NCBI GenBank assembly: GCA_003240855.1
Contig: QFNN01000157.1
Coordinates: 1 to 5,067, forward strand
DNA: 5,067 bases
Source: Sphingomonas sanxanigenens
GTDB taxonomy: Bacteria > Pseudomonadota > Alphaproteobacteria > Sphingomonadales > Sphingomonadaceae
Direction: 5' to 3'
Within the stretch, counting starts at the first letter, position 1. The number at the start of each line of letters is the position of its first letter. This document shows, piece after piece, positions 3,686 to 5,067 of this stretch. The translations under genes were made by a program, and so were the position numbers. The notes beneath the pieces are model-generated. The model searched no databases and had not been told where the DNA came from. It worked only from the letters and a program-made list of their open reading frames with translations.

Positions 3686-5067
3686 ATGCGTCGTGCGTTT
3701 CTACTCAGCCTTCTTCTCGCCAGCGCCATGACCCCAGCCGACGCACAGACGCCCGCCTCCGCCGCCGCAAAGCTGACCTATCCCGACACCGAGCGGGACG
3801 GGGTCGTCGACACCCAGTTCGGCATCGTGGTTTCGGACCCCTATCGCTGGCTGGAAAATGACGTGCGGCGCGATGCGCGCGTGCGCGACTGGGTGACGGC
3901 GGAGAACCGCGTAACCGACGCCTATCTGGCGACGCTGCCGGGGCGCGACCTGTTCCGCCGGCGGATGATCGAGCTTTTCGACTATGAGCGTTACGGCCTG
4001 CCTGTGCGCAAGGGCAGCCGTTATTTCTACACGCATAACAGCGGCTTGCAGAACCAGTCGCCGCTTTACGTGCGCGAAAGCCTCGACGGCCCCGAACGGC
4101 TGCTGATCGACCCCAATGGCTGGGCGAAGGACGGCGCCAATGCGCTTGCCGACTGGCAGCCGTCGGACGACGGCGCGCATGTCGCTTATGCGGTGCAGGA
4201 AGGCGGCAGCGACTGGCGGACGATCCATGTGCTCGATGTCGTGACCGGGCAGCTTCTTCCCGATCATGTCGACTGGGTGAAGTTTTCCGGTCTGGACTGG
4301 GCCGACGACGGATCGGGCTTCTATTATTCGCGCTTCCCGACGCCTGCGGACGGGGCGAAGTTCCAGGCGGTCAACGAGAATCAGGCGGTCTATTATCACC
4401 GCCTCGGCACGCCGCAGGCCGATGATCGCCTGATCTACGCAACCCCCGACCGGCCGAAGCTGAACCATGGCGCGCGCGTTTCCGACGATGGGCGCTGGCT
4501 GGTCGTCACCTCGTCCGAAGGGACCGACGATCGTTACGAGGTGACGCTCGTCGACCTGAAGGACGCGCAGGCGAAGCCGCGCACGCTGATCCCCGGCCTC
4601 GTCAACAACTGGTCCTATATCGGCAACCGGGGCGCGATTTTCTATTTCGCCACCAATGCCGGAGCGCCGCGCCTGCGCATCGTCACGATCGACGTTTCGC
4701 AGCCCGACCCCAAGGCGAAGGTGATCGTGGAGGAGGATCTGGCGACGCTCGACGGCGCGGCGCTGGTCGGCGACACGCTGATGCTCGACTATCTGGTCGA
4801 TGCGCGCAGCGAGGTCCGCCGCTACGGGCTGGACGGCCGAAAGATGGGGAAGGTCGATCTGCCGGGCATCGGCAGCGCCGCAGGCTTCCGGGGCGAGCCG
4901 GGGAGCAGCGAGACCTTCTTCGCCTTCACCAGCTTCGCGCGGCCGAGCACCATCTATCGCTACGACGCCGACAAGGGGAAGGCGACCGTCTGGGCCGCGC
5001 CGCGCGTCAGCTTCAATCCCGAGGATTATCGGGTCGAGCAGCAATTCTTCTTCTCGCGCGACGGCAC
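3686..5067 (+). CDS. Secreted prolyl oligopeptidase-family serine peptidase (S9A), N-terminal 460 residues (3' end outside window)
   Basis: S9A enzymes cleave short peptides after proline; a seven-bladed beta-propeller restricts access to an alpha/beta-hydrolase active site. ATG 3686 follows GGAG (3676-3679) by six bases. Residues 1-20 form a signal peptide: MRR, a hydrophobic core (AFLLSLLLASAM) and an ADA|Q cleavage site, so the mature protein is probably periplasmic. The mature N-terminus carries the family block SDPYRWLEN (50-58), followed by the RVRDWVTAEN helix. The propeller region (about 100-440) shows repeated blade-like segments such as GSRYFYTHNSGLQNQSPLYV (110-129), SDDGAHVAYAV (160-170), DDGSGFYYSRF (207-217) and SDDGRWLVVTSS (266-277), then TSFARPSTIYRYD (415-427). 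The window ends at FFFSRDG, where the catalytic domain normally begins, so the Ser-Asp-His triad cannot be checked. About 65% of a roughly 700-residue protein is present. Proline specificity is inferred from the family. Confidence 0.92.
   Translation, partial: MRRAFLLSLLLASAMTPADAQTPASAAAKLTYPDTERDGVVDTQFGIVVSDPYRWLENDVRRDARVRDWVTAENRVTDAYLATLPGRDLFRRRMIELFDYERYGLPVRKGSRYFYTHNSGLQNQSPLYVRESLDGPERLLIDPNGWAKDGANALADWQPSDDGAHVAYAVQEGGSDWRTIHVLDVVTGQLLPDHVDWVKFSGLDWADDGSGFYYSRFPTPADGAKFQAVNENQAVYYHRLGTPQADDRLIYATPDRPKLNHGARVSDDGRWLVVTSSEGTDDRYEVTLVDLKDAQAKPRTLIPGLVNNWSYIGNRGAIFYFATNAGAPRLRIVTIDVSQPDPKAKVIVEEDLATLDGAALVGDTLMLDYLVDARSEVRRYGLDGRKMGKVDLPGIGSAAGFRGEPGSSETFFAFTSFARPSTIYRYDADKGKATVWAAPRVSFNPEDYRVEQQFFFSRDG

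Noticed and set aside
3701..5044. 447-codon open frame on the minus strand opposite the peptidase gene
   Set aside because: The plus strand reads as a clear prolyl oligopeptidase-family protein with signal peptide and propeller motifs; the minus frame is low-complexity Arg/Ala/Val-rich shadow sequence.
1..5067. CRISPR array, insertion sequence, phage gene, tRNA, rRNA or defence-system gene
   Set aside because: No regularly spaced direct repeats, no transposase or integrase motifs, no terminal inverted repeats with target duplications and no tRNA-like cloverleaf were seen; gene order and composition are those of a core ribosomal protein locus.

Overview
The window looks like the chromosome of a high-GC alphaproteobacterium, most likely a member of the Sphingomonadales. 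I base this on the protein sequences (the four-cysteine adenylate kinase lid and the rpoA/rplQ sequences read as sphingomonad by recollection, not by a search). It also fits the gene order adk - rpsM - rpsK - rpoA - rplQ, with no rpsD between rpsK and rpoA, as is usual in alphaproteobacteria.

Layout, all genes on the + strand: the C-terminal half of adk (1-327); a 643-base gene-free stretch (328-970) that holds a strong 22-bp hairpin, a possible weak terminator, a good sigma-70 type promoter and a folded leader; rpsM (S13, 971-1339); rpsK (S11, 1401-1790); rpoA (RNA polymerase alpha, GTG start, 1883-2947); rplQ (L17, 3160-3582); a clear intrinsic terminator (3632-3668); and the first 460 codons of a secreted prolyl oligopeptidase-family protein (3686 to the window end). 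The minus strand shows no gene I believe in.

rpsM, rpsK, rpoA and rplQ form the 'alpha operon', which co-produces two small-subunit proteins, one large-subunit protein and the polymerase alpha subunit. The gene content is ordinary housekeeping. The less ordinary part is the spacers: the predicted mRNA start lies 2 nt from a closing stem, and each intercistronic gap contains one or more strong inverted repeats, with a 212-base gap before rplQ that is nearly filled with them. Because the E. coli regulator of this operon (S4, rpsD) is not encoded here, how this operon is controlled is the open question that these RNA structures could bear on. I see no mobile element, CRISPR array, phage gene, tRNA or rRNA, and no clear sign of a new multi-gene system.
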